DNA of 51,925 bases from Hylemonella gracilis. Its GTDB lineage: Bacteria; Pseudomonadota; Gammaproteobacteria; Burkholderiales; Burkholderiaceae_C. Location of the stretch: contig CAMAXR010000003.1 in assembly GCA_945862195.1 (NCBI GenBank), forward strand, positions 1 through 51,925. Reading direction: 5' to 3'. Shown here piece by piece: positions 8,163-16,625 of this stretch (positions are counted from its first letter, which is position 1; every line of letters begins with the position of its first letter). The notes beneath the pieces are model-generated. The model was not told where the DNA came from, ran no database searches, and saw only the letters and a program-made list of their open reading frames with translations. The translations under genes were made by a program, and so were the position numbers.

Positions 8163-10223
8163 ATGAAATTTCTAAGAAATGTGATGGGGGCTTGGGCGCT
8201 AGTTTTGAGTGGGATGGCTTTGTGCGGCTTGGCTTTGTCTGAAACCAAAACCCTGGAAGCGGTGACCGTGACCGCCAACCCCTTGGGAGCTGCCGATTGG
8301 ATTGCCCCTGTGATGAGCCTGACCGGTTCCGAGCTGCTGCTGCGAACCCAGCCCACTTTGGGCGAAACGCTCAGTGGCCTGCCCGGGGTCAGCAGCACTT
8401 ACTTTGGACCTAATGCCAGCCGCCCTGTCATTCGCGGCCTGGATGGCGACCGGGTGCGCGTGCTGCAAAACAGTGGGGCCAGTGGCGATGTGTCGGCACT
8501 CAGCTACGACCATGCCGTGAGTCTGGAGCCGATGCTGGTGGAGCGCATCGAGGTGTTGCGCGGACCGGCTGCCCTGATGTACGGTGGCAGCGCTGTAGGC
8601 GGCGTGGTGAACGTATTGGACAACCGCATTGCCCGCGAGGCTATGTTTGAGGCGGGTGGAGGTGTGTTGGGTAAGGCCAATGCAGGCTGGGCCAGCGGGA
8701 ACCGCGAGCAAAGTGGAGCTGTGATGGTGGAAACAGGTACCGACCGCTTCGCCCTGCATGTGGATGCCATGTCGCGCAACACCCAAGATGTAGCCGTGCC
8801 TAAAGACCAAAGCTGCACCCGTGGGGGTGTGACCACAGTAGCCCGCAGCATGTGCAATTCCGCCAGTCAAAGTTGGGGAGGTGCGGTGGGGGGCTCTGTG
8901 TTTTTTGACCAGGGCTATGTGGGTGCATCGTTGTCCACACAAGGCATGAGCTACGGCACAGTGGCTGAGGATCAAGTGCGCATTGGCATGCTTTCAAGCC
9001 GTTTGGCCTTGGAGGGGGAGCTTAAAGACCTGCGACGCAGCGAGGCTTTAGGCGGCTGGCTGCAAAGTGTTCGAACGCAGTTCAGCCGCAACCAGTACCA
9101 ACATACCGAATTTGCAGCCGAAGTGCCCGGAACGGTATTTGCCTCAACCGGTAATGAGCTTCGTTTGGAGGCCCGACACCTCAAAACCGCGGGTTGGGAG
9201 GGGGTGTTGGGGATGCAGCTGGAGTTCAACGAATTTTCAGCGGTGGGTTCGGAGGCTTTTGCGCCCTTTAGCCAAACCCGTTCTCAAGGCCTATTTGTCC
9301 ACGAGGAATACCCCACCCAGTGGGGGCGTTGGAGTGCAGGCGCCAGGGTAGAACAGGTGCAAGTGGAGTCTTTGGGGCACCCCACCTTGGCCCGCTTTCA
9401 GGCAGCCAGTCGCAGCTTTACGCCGCAAAGTTACGCATTGGGGGCTTTGTGGCGGGTGGCCTCGGATTGGCAACTCACCAGCAACCTGACTTGGAATGAG
9501 CGCGCACCCAAAGACTACGAGCTGTTTGCCAACGGCACCCATGTGGCCACCAACACCATAGAAATTGGGCAGTCCAATTTAGGCAAAGAAAAGTCCAGCA
9601 ATTTAGATGTGGGCGCCGCATGGAAGCGCGGCGCTCATCGGGCTCAGGTGCAGGTTTTTGTGCATGAGTTCAGCAACTTTATCTCGCTGGAGCTCAGCGA
9701 CGCCAGCACCGAGCTCCCCACCTACACCTACACCCCAGTTCAGGCCCGACTCACGGGCATGGAAGCCAGCGGTAATTTGCGCTTGCTGGGCTTGAGCCAA
9801 GAGCAAGAGTCTGGTGTGTGGACTCACACGCGCGGCACATTGGATTTAGGGGTTCGGGCCGACACCGTGCGCGCCGATAACACCAGCACAGGACAAGCCT
9901 TGCCGCGCGTGGCCCCTATGAGAGTCGGCGCTCATTTGCGCTGGACCCAAGGCCCCTGGAGCTCGCGCTTGGGCGTAGATCAGGTGTCTGCGCAAGACCG
10001 GGTGCCCACAGGCCAGCTGGCGACACCCGGATATCAGATGTGGAACGCAGCTTTGAGCTTTCGAGAAAAACGAGGTCGAACCCAGCTGCAGTGGTTTGCA
10101 CGTCTGGACAATATGAGCGATGTGTTGGCCTATTCAGCCACTTCCATACTGACCCAAACCGCTCCGGGCAAAGCCCCGCTACCCGGACGCAGCGTGAAGT
10201 TGGGCTTGCAGGTCAGTTTTTAA
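8163..10223 (+). CDS. TonB-dependent receptor, ZnuD-like (probable zinc/metal uptake)
   Basis: Outer-membrane gated barrel of 686 residues. After a signal peptide (to about residue 26) come a TonB-box-like TLEAVTVTA and a plug domain with RPVIRGLDGDRVRVLQNSG, SYDHAVSLEPMLVERIEVLR and GPAALMYGGSAVGGVVNV. The barrel has ELFANGTHVATNTIEIGQSN and LPRVAPMRVG and ends in LPGRSVKLGLQVSF with the terminal Phe needed for BAM insertion. These signatures match the ZnuD-like group (zinc, sometimes haem) rather than siderophore receptors. The extracellular-loop region has a Cys pair (QSCTRG...RSMCNS) in place of the His-rich loop I recall from Neisseria ZnuD. The ATG has a clear Shine-Dalgarno (AGAGG). 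The metal is inferred, not shown. Confidence 0.85.
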   Translation: MKFLRNVMGAWALVLSGMALCGLALSETKTLEAVTVTANPLGAADWIAPVMSLTGSELLLRTQPTLGETLSGLPGVSSTYFGPNASRPVIRGLDGDRVRVLQNSGASGDVSALSYDHAVSLEPMLVERIEVLRGPAALMYGGSAVGGVVNVLDNRIAREAMFEAGGGVLGKANAGWASGNREQSGAVMVETGTDRFALHVDAMSRNTQDVAVPKDQSCTRGGVTTVARSMCNSASQSWGGAVGGSVFFDQGYVGASLSTQGMSYGTVAEDQVRIGMLSSRLALEGELKDLRRSEALGGWLQSVRTQFSRNQYQHTEFAAEVPGTVFASTGNELRLEARHLKTAGWEGVLGMQLEFNEFSAVGSEAFAPFSQTRSQGLFVHEEYPTQWGRWSAGARVEQVQVESLGHPTLARFQAASRSFTPQSYALGALWRVASDWQLTSNLTWNERAPKDYELFANGTHVATNTIEIGQSNLGKEKSSNLDVGAAWKRGAHRAQVQVFVHEFSNFISLELSDASTELPTYTYTPVQARLTGMEASGNLRLLGLSQEQESGVWTHTRGTLDLGVRADTVRADNTSTGQALPRVAPMRVGAHLRWTQGPWSSRLGVDQVSAQDRVPTGQLATPGYQMWNAALSFREKRGRTQLQWFARLDNMSDVLAYSATSILTQTAPGKAPLPGRSVKLGLQVSF

Positions 10224-10312
10224 TATTCACTTCAATCAAAACAACACCTGTTGTCCCTTCATGGCATAGGCGGGGTCTTCTCGGCGCTTGATGCTGAACG
10301 ATTAGGGTTTGC

Positions 10313-11290
10313 ATGGAGTTACCATCAAGTCGCATGAATTCCCCAGTTTTGACATCGCTCCTGCCTGTGGTGGTTCTGGTGCTGACAGGCTATGCGGCGG
10401 GCCGATTGCGCTGGGTGCGGACCGACGCCATCAAAGACTTGTCCAACCTGGTGTTTTTGGTGCTGTCCCCTGCGCTGCTGTTTCGCACTATGGGGCAGGT
10501 GAACACGCACCAGCTGCAATGGGGGCCGCCACTGGCGTATTTTTTAGCGACCCTTTTACTTTACGCAGGCATGCTGGGCGTGCTGGGCTTTAACCGCCGT
10601 GCGGCGGTGCTGGCTTTAGCAGCCACTTACAGCAACATGCTCATGATTGGCATTCCGTTTGTCACTCTGTCTTACGGTGCAGACGGGCTGGTGGTGCTGC
10701 TGACGCTCGTGTCCTTGCACTCGCTGATTTTGCTCACAGCCAGCACACTGGTGATTGAGCTGGCTGTGGCGCACGAAGCAGCCCCTGGCCACCAAGCAAT
10801 CCGTTGGCGCGCCACCTTAAGCACGCTGGCAACCGCCACGCGCAACGCCTTGTTGCACCCCGTGCCCTTGCCCATTGTGCTGGGGCTGCTGTATTCGCTC
10901 ACGGGGTGGGGCATTCCGGAAGTGATCGACAAGCCCATGCAGTGGCTGGGCAGTGCGTTTGCCCCCCTGGCACTGGTGTTGTTGGGCATTACTTTGGCCA
11001 CGGCCAATTTGGGCGACCACTGGCGGCAGGCACTGGCCATTGCAGGCGTGAAAAACATGGTGCTGCCCCTAGTCGTGGCGGGCGTGGCCGTGCTGATGGG
11101 CTTGCAAGGCCTGCCCTTGCTGGTGGTGGTGGTAACTGCGGGCTTGCCCATTGGCGCCAATGTGTTTTTGTTTTCGCAGCGCTACGAGGTGGCGCAGGGC
11201 TTGGCCACCTCAAGTGTGACGGTGTCCAACCTGTTGGCTTTGATCACGCTGCCCTTGATCATGGCCGCAGCGGCTTGGTTGGCTTTTTAA
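10313..11290 (+). CDS. AEC-family transporter (auxin efflux carrier fold)
   Basis: Integral membrane permease of 325 residues with about ten hydrophobic helices, starting LTSLLPVVVLVLTGYAAGR and with Gly/Pro-broken helices such as LGLLYSLTGWGIPEVIDKP and VTAGLPIGANVFLFSQRY, typical of AEC proteins. The family moves small carboxylates, amino acids or related anions, and the substrate here is unknown. The ATG at 10313 has AGGG about six bases upstream; an alternative ATG at 10334 is possible. The gene is monocistronic, 89 bases after the receptor and converging on pdxH with only 16 bases between, where no terminator hairpin is visible. Confidence 0.88.
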   Translation: MELPSSRMNSPVLTSLLPVVVLVLTGYAAGRLRWVRTDAIKDLSNLVFLVLSPALLFRTMGQVNTHQLQWGPPLAYFLATLLLYAGMLGVLGFNRRAAVLALAATYSNMLMIGIPFVTLSYGADGLVVLLTLVSLHSLILLTASTLVIELAVAHEAAPGHQAIRWRATLSTLATATRNALLHPVPLPIVLGLLYSLTGWGIPEVIDKPMQWLGSAFAPLALVLLGITLATANLGDHWRQALAIAGVKNMVLPLVVAGVAVLMGLQGLPLLVVVVTAGLPIGANVFLFSQRYEVAQGLATSSVTVSNLLALITLPLIMAAAAWLAF

Positions 11291-11306
11291 GGCTGGCTAA
11301 GGTTGG

Positions 11307-11948
11307 TTAAGGCGCTAGACGCTGCCTGCCCCAAAACGTGTCCTGATCTGAGCGGCTGTAGACCAAGCGGTCGTGCAGTCGGCTGCGGCGGCCTTGCCAA
11401 AACTCCCAGCGGTCGGGCACCAGGCGGTAGCCGCCCCAGTGCGGTGGGCGAGGGGGTTGCAACAAATACTGGGCAGCGTATTTGGCCGCTTGGGCCACCA
11501 GCACACTGCGCCCTTCAATGACTTGGCTTTGGGGGCTGGCCCACGCGCCAATGCGCGAATCCAGCGGGCGACTTTGGTAGTAGGCGTCGCTTTCTTCCGC
11601 ACTGATTTTCTGCACTTGACCTTCAATGCGCACCACGCGCTCCAGTTCTACCCAGTGAAACTGCAATGCCGCATAAGGGTTGCCCGCCAGTTCTTGACCT
11701 TTGCGGCTGTCGTAATTGGTGTACCAAACCAAACCGCGCGCGTCATAGCCCTTGATCAACACCATGCGGGTGGAGGGTCGGAGGTTGCTGCCCACGGTGG
11801 CCAGCGTCATGGCGTTGGGTTCGGGCAGTTCTGCGCTTAGGGCTTCTTTGAGCCATTGGTCAAACTGTTCCAGTGGGTCGGCATGCGATGCGTCCTCGCT
11901 CAGCTCCGCACGTTCGTAGCTTTTGCGAAGGTCTGCAATGGAAGTCAT
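11307..11948 (-). CDS. pdxH: Pyridoxamine 5'-phosphate oxidase
   Basis: FMN enzyme making pyridoxal 5'-phosphate from pyridoxine or pyridoxamine 5'-phosphate. The 213-residue protein starts with the family pattern [26 protein letters not shown] and contains the FMN/PLP-binding segment [24 protein letters not shown] and the C-terminal [22 protein letters not shown], all diagnostic. The length matches E. coli PdxH (218). Start is the ATG at 11948. It is a single gene converging with the AEC transporter and divergent from xdhC, sharing an 85-base intergenic region with it. Confidence 0.96.
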   Translation of the reverse strand: MTSIADLRKSYERAELSEDASHADPLEQFDQWLKEALSAELPEPNAMTLATVGSNLRPSTRMVLIKGYDARGLVWYTNYDSRKGQELAGNPYAALQFHWVELERVVRIEGQVQKISAEESDAYYQSRPLDSRIGAWASPQSQVIEGRSVLVAQAAKYAAQYLLQPPRPPHWGGYRLVPDRWEFWQGRRSRLHDRLVYSRSDQDTFWGRQRLAP

Positions 11949-12033
11949 GGGCGCTTTCTAGGGTTTTCCTGATTTTAGGACCGGGCGTTACATGCGGTCT
12001 TTGACCTATGATGGAAAACCTTATGAGAACACT

Positions 12034-13056
12034 ATGGACAGTCTAGATCTGCGTGTACTGGCTGACGTCTTGGCCTGGCGTCAAGCGGGCCATGCCGTCA
12101 CTTTGGTGACTGTGGTGGAAACCTGGGGCAGCGCGCCCCGTCCCCCCGGTGCGTTGCTGGCGGTGCGCGACGACGGCTTGGTCAGCGGCTCGGTATCGGG
12201 CGGCTGCATAGAAGACGACTTGATTGCCCGAACCCGGGCCGCGCTGCAAGCTGCCCCAGCTTTGGATGCCACTGCCCAAACGTCAAATGCGGCATTGCTG
12301 CCTTCCATGATCTCTTATGGCGTGACCAAAGACGAGGCGGCGCGGTTTGGTTTGCCCTGCGGCGGTACGCTGCGTTTGGTGCAAGAACCGGTGTTGCACT
12401 CCCAGTGGCTGGAAGACGTGTTACAGCGCACGGCTGCACACCGTTTGGTGGCCCGCACCCTGACGCTATCTACCGGCGCCGTTTCGCTAGCCGATGCAGC
12501 GCGCGGACTGACCATGTCTTTTGACGGCACCACCCTCACCACGCTGTTTGGTCCTAAGTGGCGCTTGTTGCTGATAGGCGCCGGGCAACTCAGCCATGCC
12601 GTCGCTCAAATGGCGCAAATGCTGGACTTTGAAGTGCTGGTGTGCGACCCCCGCGAAGAATACGCCGCCAACATGGGGATTGCTGGGGTGCAGCACCTCA
12701 AGGGCATGCCCGACGATGTGGTGCGCGAGCTCATGCCCGATGCGCATACCGCTATCGTGGCCCTCACCCACGACCCTAAGCTCGACGACATGGCTTTGTT
12801 AGAAGCCCTCAAATCTGCCGCGTTTTACGTGGGTGCCTTGGGCTCCAAGCGCAACCAAGCTGCTCGCAAAAAACGGCTGGCCGAGCACTTTGACTTGACT
12901 GCAGATGAGCTCGACCGCCTGCATGGGCCGGTGGGTTTGCAAATAGGCGCCAAAACACCCGCCGAAATTGCCGTGTCTATTGCGGCCGAAATGGTGCAAG
13001 CTAAAAATACCGTGTTGACCAGCGTGCCAGCGCAACCGGGTTGCGAGCTGGCTTGA
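12034..13056 (+). CDS. XdhC-family molybdenum-cofactor maturation protein
   Basis: XdhC proteins bind Moco, promote its sulfuration and insert it into xanthine-dehydrogenase-family enzymes. The N-terminal half has ETWGSAPRPPGALLAV and the signature SVSGGCIEDDL with the conserved Cys. The C-terminal half is a Rossmann domain (LLLIGAGQLSHAVAQMA, then FYVGALGSKRNQAARKKRL and GLQIGAKTPAEIAVSIAAEM). The ATG at 12034 fits the usual family start MDSLDLRVL; an in-frame ATG at 11992 adds 14 poorly conserved residues. Its stop overlaps the next gene, a MocA-like nucleotidyltransferase, so the two are translationally linked. A likely client is the IorAB hydroxylase about 8 kb away. Confidence 0.92.
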   Translation: MDSLDLRVLADVLAWRQAGHAVTLVTVVETWGSAPRPPGALLAVRDDGLVSGSVSGGCIEDDLIARTRAALQAAPALDATAQTSNAALLPSMISYGVTKDEAARFGLPCGGTLRLVQEPVLHSQWLEDVLQRTAAHRLVARTLTLSTGAVSLADAARGLTMSFDGTTLTTLFGPKWRLLLIGAGQLSHAVAQMAQMLDFEVLVCDPREEYAANMGIAGVQHLKGMPDDVVRELMPDAHTAIVALTHDPKLDDMALLEALKSAAFYVGALGSKRNQAARKKRLAEHFDLTADELDRLHGPVGLQIGAKTPAEIAVSIAAEMVQAKNTVLTSVPAQPGCELA

Positions 13057-13619
13057 CCGAGCCTTGCATCATCGTTCTGGCTTCTGGCCGGGGCGAGCGC
13101 TATAGGGCTTCGGGCGGACAAACCCATAAATTACAAGCCCAACTGGGCTCGCAAACCGTGTTGCAGCACACGGTTCAGGCCGCTCGCGCTACGGGATTGT
13201 TGGTGCATGTGGAAGACGCGGGCCACCCCGGTATGGGTGACTCCATTGCCGCGGCGGTTCGGCGCACGCCGGATGCCAGCGCTTGGCTCATTTTGGCGGG
13301 CGACCTGCCCTTGGTCTTGGCCCGCACCATTTTGCAAATTGCCCAAGCCCCCTTGGAGTATGCGGTGGTGCGTCCCAACTTTGAGGGACAGCATGGGCAT
13401 CCGGTGCGTTTTGCTCAAACTTGCCATCAAGACCTGCTGCAACTCAGCGGCGATCAGGGGGCTGCGCCACTGGTCAAGCGTTTGGGCGTGCACGCCATCG
13501 CGGTGGACGACTTAGGCTGTGTGACCGACATAGATACCGTGGCCGATCTAGAGCGCGCTCAGGTGTTGTGGGCTGAACGGCAAAAGTTAAGAGCCCGAAT
13601 ACCTAAAGATCCGATTTGA
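13053..13619 (+). CDS. MocA/MobA-like molybdenum cofactor nucleotidyltransferase
   Basis: Nucleotidyltransferase that probably adds CMP or GMP to molybdopterin. The nucleotide-binding loop is degenerate (IVLASGRGERYRASGG), followed by HKL, GMGDSIAAAV, the metal-binding AGDLPLV and GHPVRF, a set typical of MocA-like enzymes that make the dinucleotide cofactor for xanthine-dehydrogenase-family proteins. The TTG at 13053 overlaps the xdhC stop as TTGA and has a GAG upstream; another in-frame TTG at 13041 lacks a sensible ribosome site. The C-terminus overlaps the tail of the parE gene on the other strand by 17 bases. Length 188 residues. Confidence 0.88.
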   Translation: MTEPCIIVLASGRGERYRASGGQTHKLQAQLGSQTVLQHTVQAARATGLLVHVEDAGHPGMGDSIAAAVRRTPDASAWLILAGDLPLVLARTILQIAQAPLEYAVVRPNFEGQHGHPVRFAQTCHQDLLQLSGDQGAAPLVKRLGVHAIAVDDLGCVTDIDTVADLERAQVLWAERQKLRARIPKDPI

Positions 13620-13899
13620 ACTGTGCGGTCAAGTCCATTGCGCTGTGCAAAATCCGCTCAATACGCACAAGGTCTTTTATTGGGCGAAAGAAAATGACGT
13701 AACGCCCATGTACACAGCTGCGCAAACCACTTTCCAGCTCTAATCTTGCAACGTAGGCCAAAGGTGCCAAACAAATTTTCTGGCACTGCCCACGTAAAGT
13801 TTGGATAAAGCGCAAGGCATTTTCTGGGCTGTCTTGGGAGATGTAGTCACCAATGGTTTCAAGGTCGCTCAGTGCCAGTGGCGAAAACTCCAGACGCAT
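13603..13899 (-). CDS. ParE/RelE-superfamily toxin
   Basis: Type II toxin of about 98 residues. The N-terminal pattern RLEFSPLALSDLETIGDYI and later GLRSCVHGRYVIFFRPIKDLVRIERILHSAMDL are typical of ParE, a gyrase poison, although RelE-like RNase activity cannot be excluded from sequence alone. The ATG at 13899 overlaps the antitoxin stop (TGATG), giving translational coupling; GTG and TTG codons at 13905 and 13902 are less likely starts. It is the distal gene of a two-gene module whose 3' end runs 17 bases into the convergent mocA-like gene. Confidence 0.9.
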   Translation of the reverse strand: MRLEFSPLALSDLETIGDYISQDSPENALRFIQTLRGQCQKICLAPLAYVARLELESGLRSCVHGRYVIFFRPIKDLVRIERILHSAMDLTAQFKSDL

Positions 13900-14177
13900 C
13901 AACACTTATCCGCAGTATTCGCCGAACCAATAGCTTGAGCATACTTTTGCTCCAATCGTGCAAAGACTTCTTCAGCTGGAACGCCCTGACCGCTAGCGGC
14001 TCCAGCCTGAATGGCCGCGCGCAGCTCCTCTAGTTTCAGCGCATGAGCATGCTCTTGATCTTCCAGCAAGCGTAGGCCTGCACGCACCACTTCGCTGACA
14101 TTATTGAAGCGGCCGGTGCTCACTTGTTCCTTCACAAATGACTCAAAGTGGGGGCTTAAGGCGACACTGGTAGGCAT
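13899..14177 (-). CDS. ParD-type ribbon-helix-helix antitoxin
   Basis: A 92-residue antitoxin with an N-terminal ribbon-helix-helix DNA-binding domain (SVALSPHFESFVKEQVSTG, then FNNVSEVVRAGLRLLED) and a flexible acidic/Ala-rich tail that would wrap the toxin. It precedes parE with a TGATG overlap. The gene is preceded by two copies of an AT-rich palindromic motif (14191-14226) that are the probable autoregulatory operator. The pair is a stand-alone module between housekeeping genes, a common setting for mobile toxin-antitoxin insertions. Confidence 0.92.
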   Translation of the reverse strand: MPTSVALSPHFESFVKEQVSTGRFNNVSEVVRAGLRLLEDQEHAHALKLEELRAAIQAGAASGQGVPAEEVFARLEQKYAQAIGSANTADKC

Positions 14178-14190
14178 AGCGCTTCCTCGA

Positions 14191-14226
14191 AATTAATATT
14201 AATTAATCATAACTAATATTAATTAA
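14191..14226 (-). promoter_or_regulatory. Duplicated AT-rich operator upstream of parDE
   Basis: The 13-base sequence TAATATTAATTAA occurs twice as a direct repeat, at 14194-14206 and 14214-14226, exactly 20 bases apart, so both copies lie on the same face of the helix. The first copy is embedded in the perfect 14-base palindrome at 14191-14204. The element ends 14 bases upstream of the antitoxin start in otherwise GC-rich DNA. This fits a ribbon-helix-helix operator bound by two ParD dimers and probably overlapping the promoter. Confidence 0.6.
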
Positions 14227-14253
14227 ATCAACATAGGGGAGTTCCCCCCCCCT

Positions 14254-14655
14254 TCAGTCCCAGTCGCGCTGAATCAGCTCTATCTTGTAACCATCGGGGT
14301 CGGTCACAAAGGCAATTTCGGTATTGCCGCCCTTAACCGGACCAGGCTCTCGGGTGATGCTGCCGCCAAATGTGGCGGCTTTGGCCAGAATCTGTTCACA
14401 AGCTGCGTAAATGTCGGGCAGCCCCAGCGCAATGTGCCCATAGGCGCTGCCCATGTCGTACTGGGTAACGCCGTAGTTGTAGGTCAGCTCCAGTTCGGCA
14501 TGTTCTGGGTTGGGGCCAAAGCCTAAAAAGGCGAGTGAATACTTTTGCTCCGGCCTGTCGGTGGTGCGCAAAAGCGTCATGCCCATGACCTGGGTGTAAA
14601 AATCAATGGACCGCTGCAGGTTGGTCACCCTCAGCATGGTGTGTAGAAACCGCAT
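14254..14655 (-). CDS. gloA: Lactoylglutathione lyase (glyoxalase I)
   Basis: Converts the methylglyoxal-glutathione hemithioacetal to S-lactoylglutathione. The 133-residue protein has the classic motifs [20 protein letters not shown] (first metal His), ELELTYNYG (Glu), [10 protein letters not shown] (His) and [15 protein letters not shown] (Glu), making a complete bacterial Ni/Co-type metal site. The ATG at 14655 has an AAGGAG Shine-Dalgarno six bases upstream. It lies 29 bases after the RNA helicase stop on the same strand and may be co-transcribed with it. Confidence 0.96.
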   Translation of the reverse strand: MRFLHTMLRVTNLQRSIDFYTQVMGMTLLRTTDRPEQKYSLAFLGFGPNPEHAELELTYNYGVTQYDMGSAYGHIALGLPDIYAACEQILAKAATFGGSITREPGPVKGGNTEIAFVTDPDGYKIELIQRDWD

Positions 14656-14684
14656 GCCTGACTCCTTGTAAGGGGAAAAAAAAC

Positions 14685-16343
14685 TTACCGTGAAAACGGG
14701 CTTCTCGGACCCTTGTTGCCGCTAGAGCCCCGGCCTGGACCGCCATAACCGCCTCCGCCAGATCCACCACCGCCGCCAGACCCACCGCGTCCTCCGCCAC
14801 CAAAACCGCCGCCGCGACGGGCGCCCCGGGCGGCCATCATGTCCACGCTGGTGCGCAAGGGGTCGGGTTGACCGCCCGGTGCAGCGCCGGATCGGCGGCC
14901 TTCGGCTGAGCGTTGCTCACCACGGTCGGGGCCTCGATCAGGTCCTCGATCGGGACCTCTGTCTGGGCCACGCGAGCCGGATCTGGGTTTTTGAGGGCCG
15001 TTGCCTCTGGGGCCGTTGGGCTTAGGACCATTAGGTTTAGCGCCCGCGCCTGTGGCGGTTTTGTTTTCGCGGATGCGCTGCATCATGTCGGTGCGGGCGG
15101 CTTTGGCCGCAGCGGCCATCACTTCACGGCTGGGTGGTTTGCCCAAGCCGCCCCAAATGGTTTGGCGACCCATGGCAATGGGCTCGGCCCGTTCGGTAGA
15201 TTCAGGCCCAAAGCCCTCTACCGGCACCACTGGAATTTCTTGCTTGGTAAAGCGCTCAATGTCGGCCATAAAGCCTTCTTCGTCCAAGCAGACCAAATTC
15301 ACGGCTTGCCCTTCTTTGCCTGCGCGGCCGGTGCGGCCAATGCGGTGCACATAGTCTTCGGACACGTTCGGGATTTCGTAATTGACCACGTGGGGCAGAT
15401 CGTCAATGTCAATGCCGCGGGCGGCAATGTCGGTAGCGACCAGTGCGCGCAGGCTGCCGCTTTTAAAGCCTGCCAAAGCTTGGGTGCGTGCGCTTTGACT
15501 TTTGTTGCCGTGCAGCGCCATGGCGGTGATGCCATTCTTTTCTAAAAATTCAGCCACATGGTTGGCGCCAAACTTGGTGCGCGTGAACACCAGCACCTGG
15601 CTCCAGTTGTGTTGTTGGATGATGTGGGCCAACAGGGCTTTTTTCTTTTCGCGGCCCACGGGGTGCACCACTTGGCTGATACGCTGCACCGTGGTGTTGC
15701 GCGGCGTCACTTGCACGGTTTGCGGGTTTTTGAGCAGGGTCTGCGCCAGTTGGCGAATGTCGTCGCTGAAGGTGGCCGAGAACAGCAGACTTTGCTTGTT
15801 GGCGGGCAGCAGGGCCAGAATTTTTTTTACATCGTGAATAAATCCCATGTCCAACATGCGGTCTGCTTCGTCCAGCACCAAAATTTGCACGCCTGATAAG
15901 TCCATAAAGCCTTGCTGCTGCAAGTCCAGCAGGCGGCCTGGGGTGGCCACCAAAATGTCAAGTCCGCTCTTGATTTTGGCAATTTGCGGGTTCATGCCCA
16001 CGCCGCCAAACACCACGGCCGATTTGAGCTGCAAGTGTTTGCCGTAGGTGCGCACCGACTCTTCCACCTGAGCCGCCAGTTCGCGGGTGGGGGTGAGCAC
16101 CAAGGCTCGTATGCCCGTGCCGCCAAACTTGTTGGTGGCGCTGCGGCTCATCGCCAAGCGGTGCAGCAGGGGCAGGGTGAAGGCTGCAGTTTTACCCGTG
16201 CCGGTTTGGGCTCCGCCTAACAGGTCGTGACCTTCCATGACCACCGGAATGGCTTGAGCTTGGATGGGGGTTGGGGTTTCGTAGCCTTGCTCGTGCACGG
16301 CTTTAAGGATGGCAGGAGCCAGTTTCAGATCGTCAAAATTCAT
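14685..16343 (-). CDS. DEAD-box RNA helicase, RhlE-like
   Basis: ATP-dependent RNA helicase of 552 residues. The core shows motif [11 protein letters not shown], Ia PTRELAAQ, motif [13 protein letters not shown], motif III SAT, and motif [10 protein letters not shown], with the RhlE-type start [16 protein letters not shown]. The C-terminal 150 residues are a low-complexity basic tail. It contains [13 protein letters not shown], four tandem GPDR units and a long Gly-rich stretch ending PRSPFSR, probably for RNA binding and condensation. Related proteins act in rRNA maturation and cold adaptation. Start is the ATG at 16343, preceded by the longest non-coding stretch in the window, which may hold a structured leader. 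Confidence 0.94.
   Translation of the reverse strand: MNFDDLKLAPAILKAVHEQGYETPTPIQAQAIPVVMEGHDLLGGAQTGTGKTAAFTLPLLHRLAMSRSATNKFGGTGIRALVLTPTRELAAQVEESVRTYGKHLQLKSAVVFGGVGMNPQIAKIKSGLDILVATPGRLLDLQQQGFMDLSGVQILVLDEADRMLDMGFIHDVKKILALLPANKQSLLFSATFSDDIRQLAQTLLKNPQTVQVTPRNTTVQRISQVVHPVGREKKKALLAHIIQQHNWSQVLVFTRTKFGANHVAEFLEKNGITAMALHGNKSQSARTQALAGFKSGSLRALVATDIAARGIDIDDLPHVVNYEIPNVSEDYVHRIGRTGRAGKEGQAVNLVCLDEEGFMADIERFTKQEIPVVPVEGFGPESTERAEPIAMGRQTIWGGLGKPPSREVMAAAAKAARTDMMQRIRENKTATGAGAKPNGPKPNGPRGNGPQKPRSGSRGPDRGPDRGPDRGPDRGEQRSAEGRRSGAAPGGQPDPLRTSVDMMAARGARRGGGFGGGGRGGSGGGGGSGGGGYGGPGRGSSGNKGPRSPFSR
14922..14969 (-). repeat. Four tandem 12-base repeats coding GPDR
   Basis: Four consecutive in-frame 12-base units encode Gly-Pro-Asp-Arg in the helicase tail. 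The units differ only at a few, mostly synonymous, positions, so they can change copy number by slippage or recombination without breaking the frame. Confidence 0.85.
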
Positions 16344-16625
16344 ATATTAGGGTTCGGTAGGGGGTGCGTTAAGGCTAAAGCCCTATGACGCAGGGTGTAT
16401 GCCCCGCCTGCCCTAAGAGGCAGATCAGTCCAAGGCAGACTGGATAAAAGGTGAACCCGTCAACAACGCTAAGTGATGAGGAGCAGGCTCGCAGCCGATT
16501 GCTGGTGAAGTGCGCGACTGGGGCACAAACACCAACGTATTCTCGCACGTTCGCTCTTCCTGCCTTTTTTGACGCGGATGCCAACGATAATAGGCCTCAG
16601 TTCACCCTCATCGCAAAGTACCCCC
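16344..16625. other. Divergent intergenic region, helicase/ettA
   Basis: Non-coding region of 282 bases between two divergent genes. A -10-like GATAAT lies at about 16586-16591 on the plus strand, but no matching -35 sits at the right distance. Small inverted repeats are present, CTGCC-N6-GGCAG and CAGTC-N7-GACTG around 16410-16442, which could fold in the helicase 5' leader. I see no convincing gene here; the short open frames have no family features. Confidence 0.4.

Noticed and set aside
8199-8975. 258-codon minus-strand open frame over the TonB receptor
   Set aside because: Shadow of the receptor plug region; His-rich composition results from reversed codons and matches no family I know.
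16375-16584. 69-codon open frame between helicase and ettA
   Set aside because: No ribosome site, no family feature, and it crosses the region expected to hold promoters of both genes.
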